DNA from: Phoebastria nigripes
Taxonomy: Eukaryota; Chordata; Aves; Procellariiformes; Diomedeidae
Direction of reading: 5' to 3'
Length of the DNA: 64,000 nucleotides
NCBI GenBank assembly: GCA_035582835.1
Contig: JAYKAV010002639.1
Location: 862,095-926,094 of the forward strand
A program made the position numbers and the translations under genes. Positions 1-12,425 of this stretch are shown piece after piece (within the stretch, counting starts at the first letter, position 1; every line of letters begins with the position of its first letter). Under the pieces are notes generated by a model. It made no database searches, was not told the origin of the DNA, and saw only the letters and a list, made by a program, of their open reading frames with translations.

Positions 1-3000
1 GGTACTTACTGCATTTTGAAAGTAACATTTATGGTTTAAATATTTAGTTTCAACAAGAGGACAGTCATATCTAAAAGATTCAGGGGCTTGTAACATGTAA
101 ATAGGACAGAAAGGGCCTCAGAGTCTTTGAATATTGGTAGCCATACACCTGGACCCATAATTTTCCTGGTATATAATTTACTACAGGTTTTTTGGAATAA
201 AGATAGAAATTCTAGGATGATAGACATTATAGACTCCGTATGTTACCAGAAAACCCATAAAGGATCTCTCCAAACTTTACAAAAAATGTTAAGACAACTA
301 TTTAAAACACTAAATATCTTCAGATCTTCAAAGTTCAAGAATCTGTTAGGTTTTACACATGTAACAGTTATCACCTACCACTGCAACCAGTAAGTAAAAA
401 GCTTCAAAATACATTTTTCAATCAAATANGTGGATGGCATACCATCATTACATTTCCTGTACCACTGATGCTACCTACAAATCCGTTTTGGTTTTCTTAG
501 AATATATATTTCCACAGCTCTTTCACAAGAAAAAGATAAGAATCAGACCTGAACTTTTTTAAGTCTTAAAGAAACTCAAGAATATTGCCTCTCTCCCTGT
601 CAGAATTAAAATTAATTACTGTAAAACCTGAGGTTGGGTAGTGGCTTTCAAATGACTAATATTCACTGGGTGTCAATATATCTAGCTGTTTTACAAGAGC
701 TGCAAGTTTCACATGGATATATAAATAATTAGAGAGTGTTTTCAGTTCAGACTTTGATAACTTAAATTGCTTGGTTTGAATGCTAAATTCATAAAGCTAG
801 TGCTGATTCTTTACTTTTGGATTTAACATTTCATTTCATACTGCTGATCATGGTAGTGAGTATTGCACACTGGGGACCAGTTTAAAGTCGTGCCTGCATA
901 TCTGCAGATGAAGGAATGTAGGAGAGAGATGCATGGCTTACTTATGGTAATCACCTAGCTTAAGCATTAATCCATGCTATGCAAATTGCAGTATTAACTA
1001 TTATCTGTACTAATCATGATGTCTGAGGTTGTCTGAACTGAAATTAATCTGTGCTGTGTTGTGACATACTAGTGTTCACTGTCAGCTTATTTCAGAAGAG
1101 AACTATCACGACATGCTTTTGTCTCAATTAAATAACCAGATAGTCCTGTCTATGTAATCCTCACTTTTCTTAATTCTGCTCATTCTCTACTGGTAATATT
1201 ACATTACTAAATAAGTTATGACTAAATTAGGACACGTGAAGGCTGGATTTCTATTAACTTTCTCATGCAGCATATATGCCCGTTTGGGGCAGAACAATAT
1301 CTTGTCTGACTTTAGTGATGCTCACAGCACATCTTTTAGATTATTAACTGATTTGATGACTGTATCTAACTGTTCTTATCACTATATTGCTTAAGTTCAT
1401 TTTTAGAGATGCCCATACTGGAGTTCAGTTTGCATACATGATCCTCATGTTTATGCACATAACACAAAATGTTTGTTTTGAAGTTTATACAAATACAAAC
1501 TATTTACATTTGTGATTTACGCATTCATTTTTTAAAGGCCCTGGACCAAAATTTTGAAATACGGTCTATCTGTTTATGATTAACTTTCGGTAGGAATTGC
1601 TGCATAATAAAATAACCTCTGGGTATAGATTGGTTTGTCAGGCAATCTCATGCTTACGAATTGCCCACAAAAAACTTTTCTGAGCACTACAAATATCTAC
1701 ACAAAAAAAAATAACCACATGTAATTGCACTTCTGTGTTTGAGTATTTTAAATAAGTTCTACCAAAGCAGATTACATGTGCCACCATTTGCTTTAGGCAG
1801 CTACTAATAATGAATATTAGGCAGCCTCCAGTTTGCATCAGATATCTGATAGAAGACTGCGAGACTGAACACCACGCCGGTGATTTATGATGTAAGCAGC
1901 CAGCAACGTAATAGCAGACAAAGGAAGAAATTAAACTTTAAAAAGAAACAACGTCAACAAAATCTCTGACGTCTTAGATAATATACCTCAAAGCCATGAT
2001 AATACCTAGGATTTGACAGTTCTGCAATATCCTTTATGGTCCCATGACTCCTTTTTTTTATATGCTAGTATCCACTAGAGGAGTCTCCCATTTGTCTGTT
2101 CATAGGGATGAACTCTCCTCACCTGCTGAGGCCAAAATGTATGGTGAGACTCAAAAAGCATAAATGTATGCCCCTGCCATGCCCAATGCTGCTCTCGGGT
2201 CTCCCTGGGGAGGGAGAAGGCTTTTCAGTAGGACTCCCAGTGGCTCCCTGAGGAGTGAGGGAAACCTTAGATGATTCCAGCTGGACCATAACTTCTGCAG
2301 TCTGGTGTACTCGCTCTCTCCCCCAGTTATTGCTGCTCTACATTTCACCTCTTAGCCCAATGAAGCTCTCATAAGGCAACTGATTGACGAGCACCAAAGC
2401 TTCAGACCCCTGCTTTCTTCTTGGCAGGGGAAGAGGCTTCCTGTGGAGCTGAATGCCTTTATCTAAAGGCTCTTTCCAAACTGACATACAGGAGATTGTC
2501 CTTAGAGAGCGTCCTTTGTCCTTTCTATCCTTGTCCTCTCAGTTTTATGTTAGTGGTGATGATTAACATAGTGAAACATGTAAAACGTGAAACATTCACA
2601 TAGAGCAGTGTTGAATCAAAATCCTAAACGTGTCTGCTATGGCATCCACAGCCTTTTCAGAAAAAATGAATTGAGCATACAGAAACTTGTGTAAAATCAC
2701 TACAANATAAGTATAATCATAGTTATGCTTACATTCCTCTACTGTATAAAATCATGCTGGTCAGATGAATTAATCAGGACACCACAGATTTTAAGATGCA
2801 AGCGTTTAGGCTCCTTTCTCGCGTTGCACTGACTGGCCAACAGGATGAGCGTGAGCTTNCAGGGAGCAGGGCCATTAAGAAAGCTCAGAAAGAGGATTCC
2901 TGGAAAACATGGGCCAAAGCTTCAGCATCCCCAGAGGATCTCCCCTGGAGCCTTTTCAGGCTCTGTCTTCTATGCATGGCATCAGTGGGCTGCTGCTCTG

Positions 3001-6000
3001 GTGTTTGGCCAGTGTCTATGCCTTATGGTTTGGATTGCAAAGCACATGTGCATAGTTAGTGCTACTTAAGGGAACAATAACTAATCAGATTTAGGGGAGA
3101 GATGATATTGCTTTCTGTAACCGAACACGTTTCACTCTCCTACCTAATCNTGCCCTCCTTTTTTCGCAAGAACACAGGAACACTTCACTGGAAACTGTAT
3201 GGAGATGAAAATATAAAGTGGAATGAGAGCTGGATTTAAAGCTCATGTATAATCAGGCTGTGTGAATGAGATGAAGGCTCAGTTCAGTCTCGTCCCCTCT
3301 CCCTGCCCAGTGGGTGCTGACACAGGAGCAGAATTTATTGCACAGTAGCTATACCACAATTGCCATTTGTAGTTGTCCTTTTTCAAGTTATAACATCAAG
3401 AAATAATATTTCAGGGCCAGATGTGCTATTTAATCACTCCTCTCCATTCAGTTTTGTGAAAGTTGTTGTTACAAAAATAGTTTGTTGAGTACAGAATTAA
3501 CATAAGGCCCTGACCTGGATTTTGAGGGAGCGGTTGTTTTATTACCTGTCCTTCTCTGCTGTAATTTTCTCATCATTTGATGCTTCAGAAAGCATGAGTT
3601 CAGGAAACTTTGATTTAAGAGCATTCATGCTTCCAGCTAACGTTCTGAACTTGCTTTATGAAATCCATTTCAGNGGCTAATATATAGCAGCCCTTTCAAT
3701 ATACAGAGGAGGAGGAAGCTGTGTACTGGTTTTGACTTTGGTGGTCACCCATGGGACTGTCCATCCTAGAGTCTGTGTACATGAAGAAAGCTGTTTGAAG
3801 ATCTGAAAAGTGCAAATGAGGTATACCACTGTTTACTAGCCTATTTTAAATCCAGTTTCCTTTGTTTCAAGGGTTGGAAGGATAGGATGGGTAGGTAAAC
3901 AATGTTCATCAGCCTGAAAATGCATTAAACAATAGTGAGAGCCGAGTCTGNTTTTCGCACTGATTTTTTTTTAAACATATATGAAACCTTACTTCTTTGT
4001 CACCCCCAGTGAAGGAGGAATTCTTTTTGCAGTTCTCTGCAGAATGCCTTTTCTCTATAAATTAAGGGAGCTTTTGTCAAGTGAATCTAAAGCATTAGTT
4101 ACTATCCCAGAAGCTCCTAAACCCCCTCCTTGTGAATAACGCTTATACCAAAAAACACACTACTATCGAAGATTTCCTCATCAGTTGGATCTTTGTGGTT
4201 TTAGTTCAGGGCAGAAAGAATTGAAAAGGTCTGGGTAATTTTTGACACTACAAAAAGAAAGGGAGGGAAACATTCACTTTTAAGAAGAAGCAAAGAAAGG
4301 AACAAGAAGATACCTTTTCTTCAATGTTACACACAGAACAAACTATCCTGTGAACTGCCCTGTAAAGTACTGCAAAGATATGAAGCATCCAGCAGACATC
4401 AGTAGGAAAAGAATGGGGTGTTTTCTTCTTATCTTCTTGTCAGGTAGTCTTTTCAATCAACTGCAGATGATCTGACACAGTATCAGCTTCTGTAAGTTAA
4501 GGGCTTGATAAACAAGCCGGAGCGTGCAGTGGCATCAGAACTGCTCTTACCGCACAGGCGCCACAGTCAGCAGGTACACTTCCGAATGTCAGTGTGACAT
4601 TTATCTGAGCACAGTAGGCAAGCGGGAGCCAAAGATGCTGCACCAAGGGAAGCATATGAAGAAACCCAGAGAAAAACACTAAAATAAATATTTTCTCATT
4701 AATAATATCACATTAAAGTAGCGAACTTAACAGAAAGGTCTGTGGTTGGAAGAACATAGGGTACCAGTTCAGAAAATCCTACTCTGATTCAGTTCAGAAG
4801 TTTATGATCCAAATTTGTTGGCTTCTGAAGCATGGCAAAGAGATCCTCCCTCTCCCATAACAGCATGGGTCCCCTGATCCTTTAGGTCTTTTTCTTTATG
4901 CCCAGCTTCAGAGTTCCAGAATGAGGGGAGGGGGGGGCAAATGATTTCCTTGTTTACAACCATAGTAATTTGTTCTCGGACTCCAGTCTGTCCTTGGAAG
5001 GGTTAATATCTTCACAAGGCCTGATGCCTCTTTCCACAGAATCAAATTACACAAAGAGGTTAAAATAAAGGTGTGTCAGCACCATAGTGTACTTAAGACT
5101 TTCTCTGCTGGCTGATATTGCTTTAGAAGACAGAGCTCTCATTTCTTTCTCTTGCTCTTATGTGTTACATCATTCCTAGGACCTGATCACTCTGCTACAT
5201 TGTGAAGTATGTCTGAGAAGAGCATGAAGATCAGAAACTCCAGTATAGATTGAGAACGTGTGACTGTAGCATCATCAAAACCGTGCTAACCCACAGCACC
5301 TCACTCTCGGGAATACCATTTCAGTCTAGGAAACATGATCCGTAACTCAGTCCTGCCGCTTCTCCTCAGCCCTTGTTTTCTGAAAGGGATAATAACAAAT
5401 CTATTGCTGTGATTTTGAGCTCTGCCTGAATAAAGATTAAGATCATATTTCATCCATGTTCATGAATGACTTTTACAGCAGAATAAAACAAATATCTGCT
5501 TCCGTAGAGCAATGCATGTAAAGCAATAAATCCCCTCCTGGTCATAAAAGGAGCGGGGATGGTCCCTACCCATGTGCAGAAGGAAACCAGCAGAAGAAAC
5601 TGAAGGAACTGATCTCACATGCGAAGATGCAAACACTGTGCAATGGACAGAGTGATGTTCTGGGCAGAGAACCCAGGGATTATGTAGGGGTGCTGCCAAG
5701 GGCTCTCTCCCGCAGGCAGCCCAAGTGAGCACACAGAAGCCATGCTCCAGAAGGACCAGGAGCAGGAGAGCGTCTTCAACATGCAGGTGTTGCAGTGTCC
5801 AGCTGAAGCAACAGCTGAATCTTTAGATGAGGTGAGTAGACATGATACTAGGGCTAGAAGGGAAAGCGAGTTTTCAGCTTTTAAAATTACATGGAAAAGT
5901 ATCCAGGCGCATGTATGAAGATAGTTACCATCTTTGCATACATTCTTTTGTTCAGCCAAACCTAAATGTTCACCCTCTTTTGTATGCCATGTGATAAATT

Positions 6001-7757
6001 AACTGTAGAAAAAAATAGCAGTGAAGAGCATATTAATTCAGCAGTGTTTTCATTTGGAGTTTGTAACCTCGAGCAGACTGAAGATAAAAGAAATGGAGAG
6101 CAAAATAGAAACTAATGACAATTTTCTGTTCATGCCCCAATACCAAGTATAAAAGGATACTATTACAGTCAACTCTAAATCACCTTTTTCTATCTCACTT
6201 CCCTGTAGAGGCTGGTCTGTGAACAATCACACCACAACCAAATAGTCCAAAACCTAAATGTTCAGCCTAGACTAAACGTTTGTCCTTTTCCCAGCCAAAG
6301 GTGGTTGATATTACATTTTCCTCTGCTGCCACTACCTTGAATGTAAACTCACAGAGCTTTCGCGTGCACCTGTAGAAGTGAGTCCCTCTCTAAAACACCA
6401 ACGTAAGCCTCTCCAGCATTAATAGTAGCTTTACTTATCCATGCTTGGGACTGTGCTGGTCAAACAGAGCCTATAAACAGGGAAAGGACTGCTTAGGAGT
6501 ACCAAACCAGGCCTCAGATTTGTTACAAGCTGTTGCAGGCAATATACCAAGTANCTAATTTCATAAACAAATCAAGTTTCTTCTTTAGGGACTTAGGTTT
6601 TCTACATAAAATCGTGTTTTGCACTACTGAGTATTTTACTGCTTCAATTCCCTCACTTCTCAAGGTCACCCATTCCCTCCTGAATGCTAGCCCAGTTTTC
6701 TTTTGAAGTGACAATGCTTCTTAAGTTTGTGGCGTCAGTAACTGGTATGAGCTCATCTGGTATTCCATGTGAAAACCTGAGTCTGCAATTATTCCGCTAA
6801 CCTCCAGCTTCTCTTTCTTAAGAAAACCTGATAATTTTCCTTATAGCAATCGGACCAAGCATTTTACTGAGGCTGAAGCAAATTAGATTTAACTCATTTT
6901 CTTTTCCTAGAAAATTAAATTTTCTCTAATGTCTTAACTACTGACCAAAAACATGTCTAAAGGAGCATCACTTCCTTGGATCAGGGTCTCTTTTTGTCAA
7001 TAGATCTGTCACCTGTCACATTAAGGCAAAAGCAGGCCCTATCTTTATTTAAGCATCTGTTCTCCGGTGTGTATCTTGAAGGTTAAAGTCTTTTGTAAAG
7101 ACACAATTACCAACAGTATTTCTCTCCCTCTAATAATATTGCAGCACTCTCATTCCAGAATAACAGCTATTTGATAGTTTACCTTGATTTTGTATAGTTA
7201 TGGTAAGAATGTCCATCTTGTGTTCTTTGCACCCAAAATGTTTGTCTGTGCATATATGTACTTTTTCACACACACAAATACACACACATATAATTCTCCT
7301 CACTACCATAAAATTCAGCAATTCAACAGTAGAATTAAAATGATTCAAAATCAGTGTTTTATACAAATCCTCAATTATTCACCACTTCCAGCTCTAAGCA
7401 AGAACCATCTTCTCTTCAAAGGGACACAAAACAGTAAAACATGACTTTAAGAGGAATATGTTCAGCCTGCCAGGAGTAAATTAATTTCAAAGTTAGGGCT
7501 CCAAAACTGCAGCCCACCTCTGGATATACCTCTTTATTTCAGTATCTTGTATGACCAAAGAGTTTAATCAACCTATCTTTAGAAGGCAGGCAGGGAACAG
7601 AATTAAAGTTTGCTGTTCACATTTCGTTTTGAGATTTCATGGCCTTTGAATTTTTACATGAAAAACTTTAGTTTGAATGTCTTACTAATGGTATTTTCCC
7701 AGCTATTACTCTCTTTGAACATAAAAAAAGGGCTGGTGTTTCTGTCACCTGTATGTA
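1..7757. other. AT-rich non-repeat sequence without a supported gene
   Basis: I recognise no interspersed repeat and no convincing gene here. Open frames on both strands are short and lack family motifs. Two short minus-strand segments with good splice-like ends (10-70 and 4551-4637) and a two-strand ambiguous segment at 5.6-5.8 kb are treated as findings rather than genes. The composition fits an intron or intergenic spacer of a vertebrate. Confidence 0.5.
7268..7292. repeat. CA-rich low-complexity tract
   Basis: An imperfect (CA)n stretch interrupted by AAT, followed by TATA-like bases. It is a short microsatellite and explains the Thr/His-rich frame that crosses it. Confidence 0.7.
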
Positions 7758-8875
7758 TGTGGTGGGTTGACCTTGGCTGGCCACCAGGTGCCCACCAAGC
7801 CATTCTATCACTCCCCCTTCTCAGCAGGACAGTGGGAGAAGTAATGACCAAAAGTTTGTGGGTTGAGATAAGGACAGGGAGATCATGTCATGGGCAAGAC
7901 ACTCAACCTGGGGAAATTAATTTAATTTATTGCCAATTAATAACAGAATAGGATAATGAGAAGTAAAAACAAAATTAAAAATGCCTTCCCTCCACCTCCC
8001 CTTCTTCCCAGGCTCAACTTCACTCCTGACTCTTCTACCTCCTCCCCCAGAGTGGTGCAGGGGGATGGGGAATGGGGGTTGTGGTCAGTCCATAACGCTT
8101 CATCTCTGCTGCTCCTTCCTCCTAATTCTCTTCCCCACTCCAGCATGGGGTCCCTCCCATGGGATACAGTCCTTCATTAACTTCTCCAACATGGATCCTT
8201 CCCCCAGGCTGCAGTTCTTCAAGAACTGCTCCAGCATAGGTCCTTTCAACGGAGTACAGTCCTTCAGGAACAGACTGCTCCAGCATGGGTCCCTCACGGG
8301 GTCACAGGTCCTGCCAGTAGACGTGCTCCTGTGTGGGCTCTTCATGGGCCGCAGCTCTTGCCAGGAGCCTGTTCCTGCGTGGGCTCTCCACAGGCTGCAA
8401 CATCCTTCAGGGCACATCCACCTGCTCCAGCGTGGGGTCCTCCACAGGCTGCAGTGTGGATATCTGCTCCACTGTGGTCCTCCACGGGCTGCAGGAAGAC
8501 AACCTGTGTCACCATAGTCTTCTCCATGGGCTACAAGGGGAATCTTTGCTCTGGGGCCTGGAGCATCTCCTCCCCCTCATTCTTCACTGAACTTGGTGTC
8601 TGCAGGGTTGTTTCTCCCACATTTGCTCACTCCTTTCCCTCACAGCTGCTGCACAGTGGTTTTTACCCTTTCTTAAATGTGTTATCACAGAAGCACCACC
8701 ACTGTCACTGATGGGCTCAGCTTTGGCCAGCGGTGGGTCTGTCTTGGAGCCGGCTGGAACTGCCTCTGTCTGTCATGGAAGCAGCTCCTGGTGTCTTCTC
8801 ACAGAAACCACTCCTGCAGCACACCCCTGCTACCAAAACCTTGCCACATAAACCAAATGCATTCTACCCCTTGCC
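7758..8875 (-). mobile_element. Endogenous retroviral LTR, antisense
   Basis: Read on the minus strand, this is an LTR-like unit that ends in ...CAACCCACCACA at 7758. A polyadenylation signal AATAAA lies at 7926-7931 (minus) and a weak TATA-like TTTAAGA near 8671-8680. The end bases, the R/U5-like GGTCAACCCACC block and the internal tandem array resemble an LTR type I associate with birds; the subfamily is not asserted. The terminal ~100 bases match the second LTR end at 9176, but the sequence further in does not, so the two copies share R/U5 and differ in U3. The U3-side boundary near 8875 is approximate. Old copy of a retroviral element with no intact gene. Confidence 0.65.
8138..8548. repeat. 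Degenerate ~46-bp tandem array inside the LTR
   Basis: About eight or nine diverged units, each starting near CTGCTCCAGCATGGGTCC and containing a GGGCTGCAG-like core, follow one another with a spacing of roughly 42-55 bases. The array lies inside the antisense LTR at 7758-8875. Because the repeat is GC-rich and poor in stop codons, it creates open frames on both strands (for example 7981-8517 plus and 8100-8417 minus) that should not be called genes. A related but shorter run occurs at about 53520-53660. Confidence 0.75.
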
Positions 8876-9175
8876 CTTGTGAATCACATATTTAAGAATT
8901 ATCATTAAAATACACATTCACCACAGAATCTTCACAAACTTCACTTACATCAACAAAAAGTATTCCCCACACCAAAGTCAAAATAACATCATCACAACAC
9001 TGACAAAAGTGGACAATTTACACACAGTCCACCCCTTGTCCCTTCACAACAAAAATTCCCCACAATTATTCCACTCTCCAGCAATGTCCAGTCCATGTTT
9101 TGCCCATTACCTCTCGCAATTACTGCCCTTATCTCAAATTGCTCTAGAACCCCACTATTAGGCACCAAAAAAGAC
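8876..9175 (-). mobile_element. Short internal region of the antisense retroviral remnant
   Basis: This AC-rich segment lies between the two antisense LTR pieces. On the minus strand it begins just after the LTR end at 9176. A candidate tRNA primer-binding site, TGGTGCCTAATAGTGGGG, occupies 9150-9167 about 8 bases inside that end. The TGG start is typical of retroviral primer sites, but the gap is longer than usual. No gag, pol or env motif is recognisable and the piece is far too short for a provirus, so most of the interior has been lost. Confidence 0.45.
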
Positions 9176-9366
9176 TGTGGTGGGTTGACCTTGGCTGGCT
9201 GCCAGGTACCTACCAAGCTGCTCTCTCATTTCCCTTCCTCAGCAGGAGGGCGGGAGAAAATAAGATTAAAAACTCATGGGTCAAGATAAAGGCAGTTTAA
9301 TGAAGAAAAGCAAAGGCCATGCACAGAAGCAAAGCAAAACAAAAAGATTTGTTCTCTACTTCCAAA
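9176..9366 (-). mobile_element. Truncated LTR fragment, antisense
   Basis: The first ~100 bases match 7758 onward (TGTGGTGGGTTGACCTTGGC and the following cytosine-rich block). The sequence then continues as GGCAGTTTAATGAAG...AAGCAAAGCAAAACAA, which is shared with the reverse complement of the LTR at 52784-53377. It therefore joins the two LTR types seen in this window. Similarity stops near 9366, so the U3 half is missing. Confidence 0.6.
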
Positions 9367-10334
9367 GAAGTGGCTCTTACTGTGGCCAAGAGCAGAGGTT
9401 TGTGGTAGGGGTGAAAGAATTGGGAGAAATATGAAGTGATCTTTTCCCTGGTATGAGGAAATCCATGGGTGCCTGAGGCAAACCAGGACATCTGGAGAAG
9501 AATCAACAGACCTATTCTCTCTCAGTTTGACTGCTCCTTCTTGTATGCACTTTTACTTTTAGGCCCAAAAACTTAACCACCAGTTTCACAATGTAATTAT
9601 GCGTTGCTTGCAAACTGCTTCCTTTTCCTTAGCAATCTCAGTGGGTGCTCCCTAACTCTTGGATTACAAAAAACAGCAATCACCATTCCAGACACAGTAT
9701 CTCCATATGTTTTATGATTTCATGGGCTGCTGTCATATTTTCATCCTCTTCCAAGCCAAGGACTCCAACTGTGATGAGTCTTTTCCTCTGTGGAAGTGGT
9801 TCCAAGCCCATGGATCAGCTTTGTTGCCTTCTCTGTGCCTTTCTTAATTTGTCTGCATTATTTTAACAGTCTCCAGTATAATTTGACTCATTTTTTTCCA
9901 CAACATCTTAAAGTCTCTGTGGGATCGTTCATAAGAAACTTACTCTATACATTTCACACTGGTGACTTCCACACAGTTTACACAGATTAAAGTGCCATAC
10001 CAAGCTGCATAATTTCAGGATACTTAAGCCATGGAACCACCTAATTTGAGGTGATGTATTTACTGTGTAAATATTTATCAGAAAATATGTTTGTAAGAGG
10101 CAGCATTAAGATTCTTCTGATAATCTTAACTATAATATTGTCTCTTGAGTGTTTAATTGTGTATTCATAATAACTTCCTTTTCAAGTCATTAGCTTTTAA
10201 AGGAATCGTACATAGTATGCTAATTTCTGAATACTGCCACAGGCATTTTGTGTCTGACCCAGAATCGTATCTTGTATTTATGGCAATGCTTCTGGCCTAT
10301 TCAGGGACATTCTTGGAAGAATACCATGGGTTAT
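9367..10334. other. Unassigned sequence between LTR fragment and CR1
   Basis: I see no gene or recognised repeat. Short frames at 9645-9990 lack domain features. Confidence 0.4.
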
Positions 10335-12425
10335 GATCCCAGATACAAGAGAGGTCCAGGAAAGCTGCTTGATTTTCAAAGATCACCTCCTCCAAGTTCA
10401 AGAGTGGCCCATCCTGATGAGCAATGGATGAGGATGAGGATGAGGAAATCAAGCAAAGGTAGCAGGAGGCCTGTAGGGATGAACAAGAAGCTCCTGACAG
10501 TAGAGGTGGAAGTAGGGAGAGGTGACTCTGGAGGATTACAGAGACACTCTCTGCATGTGCAAGTAGGAAAGCTAAAGCCCACCTAGAGTCAAATCTGGAG
10601 AGAGGGGCTTCTGCAGGTATAATAACAGCAAAAGGAAAACTAGGAGAAATGTGGACCTGATGCTGAATGGGGCAGGGGAACTGGTGGCAAATGACATGGG
10701 CAAGGCTGAGGTACTCAATGGCTTCCTTGCCCCAATCTTTACAGACATATTAGAAGGTAATACGAGCCTTCAGGGATCCCAGGTCCTTGAGAACAGTGGG
10801 AAAGTCCATAACAAGGAAGGTGGAGGAGGATCAGGTTAGCGAACATTTAAACAAACTGCACACAAGTCCACGGGATCTGATGAGGCAGACCCGCAAATGC
10901 TGAGGAACCTGCCTGGTTGTAATGCCATTCTCAATTGTCTTCAACAGGTCATAGCAATTTGGAGAGGTTCCTAAGGACTGGAAGAAAGCAATCACTCCAA
11001 CCTTCAAGAAGGGCAGGAAGGAGAATCCAGGAAACTAGAGGCTAGTAAACCTCACCTCGATCACTGGAAAGGTGATGAAGCAAATAATCCTGCAAATATT
11101 TCCAAATATTTGAAGGACAAGAAAGTACTTGGGAGTAGTCAGCATGGATTTATGAAGGGGAAATCATGTCTGACCAACCTGATAATCTTGTACAATGAGA
11201 TGATGAGCTCAATGGATGAGGTGAGAGCAATGGATGTTCACCTTGATTTTAGGGAGGCTTTTGATACTGTCCCCATAACATCCCCACTGACAAAATTATG
11301 AAAATTATGAAATACGGACTAGATACATGGNCAGTAAGATGAATTGAAAATGGTCTGAATTGCAGGGTTTATTAAGGAGCTGTGATCAGCAGCAAAAAGT
11401 CCAGCTGAAAGCCAGTCACTAGTGGTACCCCAGGGGTCGATACTGGAGCCAATACCGTTCAACAGCTTCATGAATGACCTGGATGATGAGACATGATGAT
11501 GCACCCCTGCCCCCGCTGGCAAGTATGTAGATGACACAAAACTGGGAGAAATGGCTGATACATTAGAGTGTTGTGCTGCCATTCAGAAGGACCCCAAGGG
11601 TCTGGAGAAGTGAGTTGACAGGAACCTCATGAAGTTCAACAAGTGAAATGCAAAATCCTGCACCTGGGGAGGAGTAAACCCATGCAGCAGTACACACTGG
11701 AGCCAACTGTCTGGAAAGCAGATTGACGCAAAAGATCCTAAGAGTCCTGGTGGACAAGAAGTTGACCAATGAGCCAGCAATATGCTTTTTTAGCAAAGAA
11801 GGCCTAACAACATCCTGGGCTGTGTGAGGGAAAGCATTGCCAGAAGGTCAAGGAGGTGATCCCTTCCCTCTGTCCATCACTGGTGAGACACATCTGGAGT
11901 GCTGGGTCCAGTTCTGGGCTCTCCAGTACAAAAGAGACATGGACAAACTGGACTGAGTCCATCAGAGGCCATGGGGATGATTAAGGTACAGGAGCATCTG
12001 ACATACAAGGAGAGGCTGAGAGAGCTCGGACTGTTCAGCCTGGAGAAAAGAAGGCTCAGGAGGATCTTATCAATGCATATAAATACCTGATGGGAAGCAG
12101 TAAAGAAGATGGAGCCAGAGACTTCTCAGTGGTGCCCAGGGGAAGGACAAGAGACAATGGCCACAGTCTGAATTGCAGGAAATTCCATTTAAACATAAGA
12201 AAAACCAGCTGGTGTTTTGGGTTTTTTTTTTTACTGTGCAGGTGGGCAAACATTGGAACAGATTGCCTGGAGGGGCTGTGGAGCCTCCATGGAGATAATC
12301 AAACCTCAGCTGAACATCGCCTTGCATTACCTGCTCTAGCTCACTATGCTTTGAAGAGGAGGGCTGGACTAGATGATCTTCAGAGGTGCCTTCCTACCTC
12401 ATCCATTCTGTGATTCTGTGAATCT
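10335..12425 (+). mobile_element. CR1 LINE, old, 5'-truncated
   Basis: Follows the CR1 ORF2 order from the region upstream of reverse transcriptase to the 3' end. Recognisable landmarks are the HGFMKGKSCLTNL-like block near 11130-11175, the DFREAFDTVP-like block near 11250-11275, and the [19 protein letters not shown] segment near 12010-12070. The 3' end carries CTGTGATTCTGTGAATC, the CR1 octamer repeat, at about 12405-12425. Many stops, indels and a lost FADD region make it non-coding. It is clearly more diverged than the copies at 35.6 and 56.7 kb. Confidence 0.9.

Noticed and set aside
7981..8517. 178-codon plus-strand open frame, with overlapping frames on both strands
   Set aside because: Lies entirely in an antisense LTR and its GC-rich tandem array; open in several registers because the repeat lacks stops.
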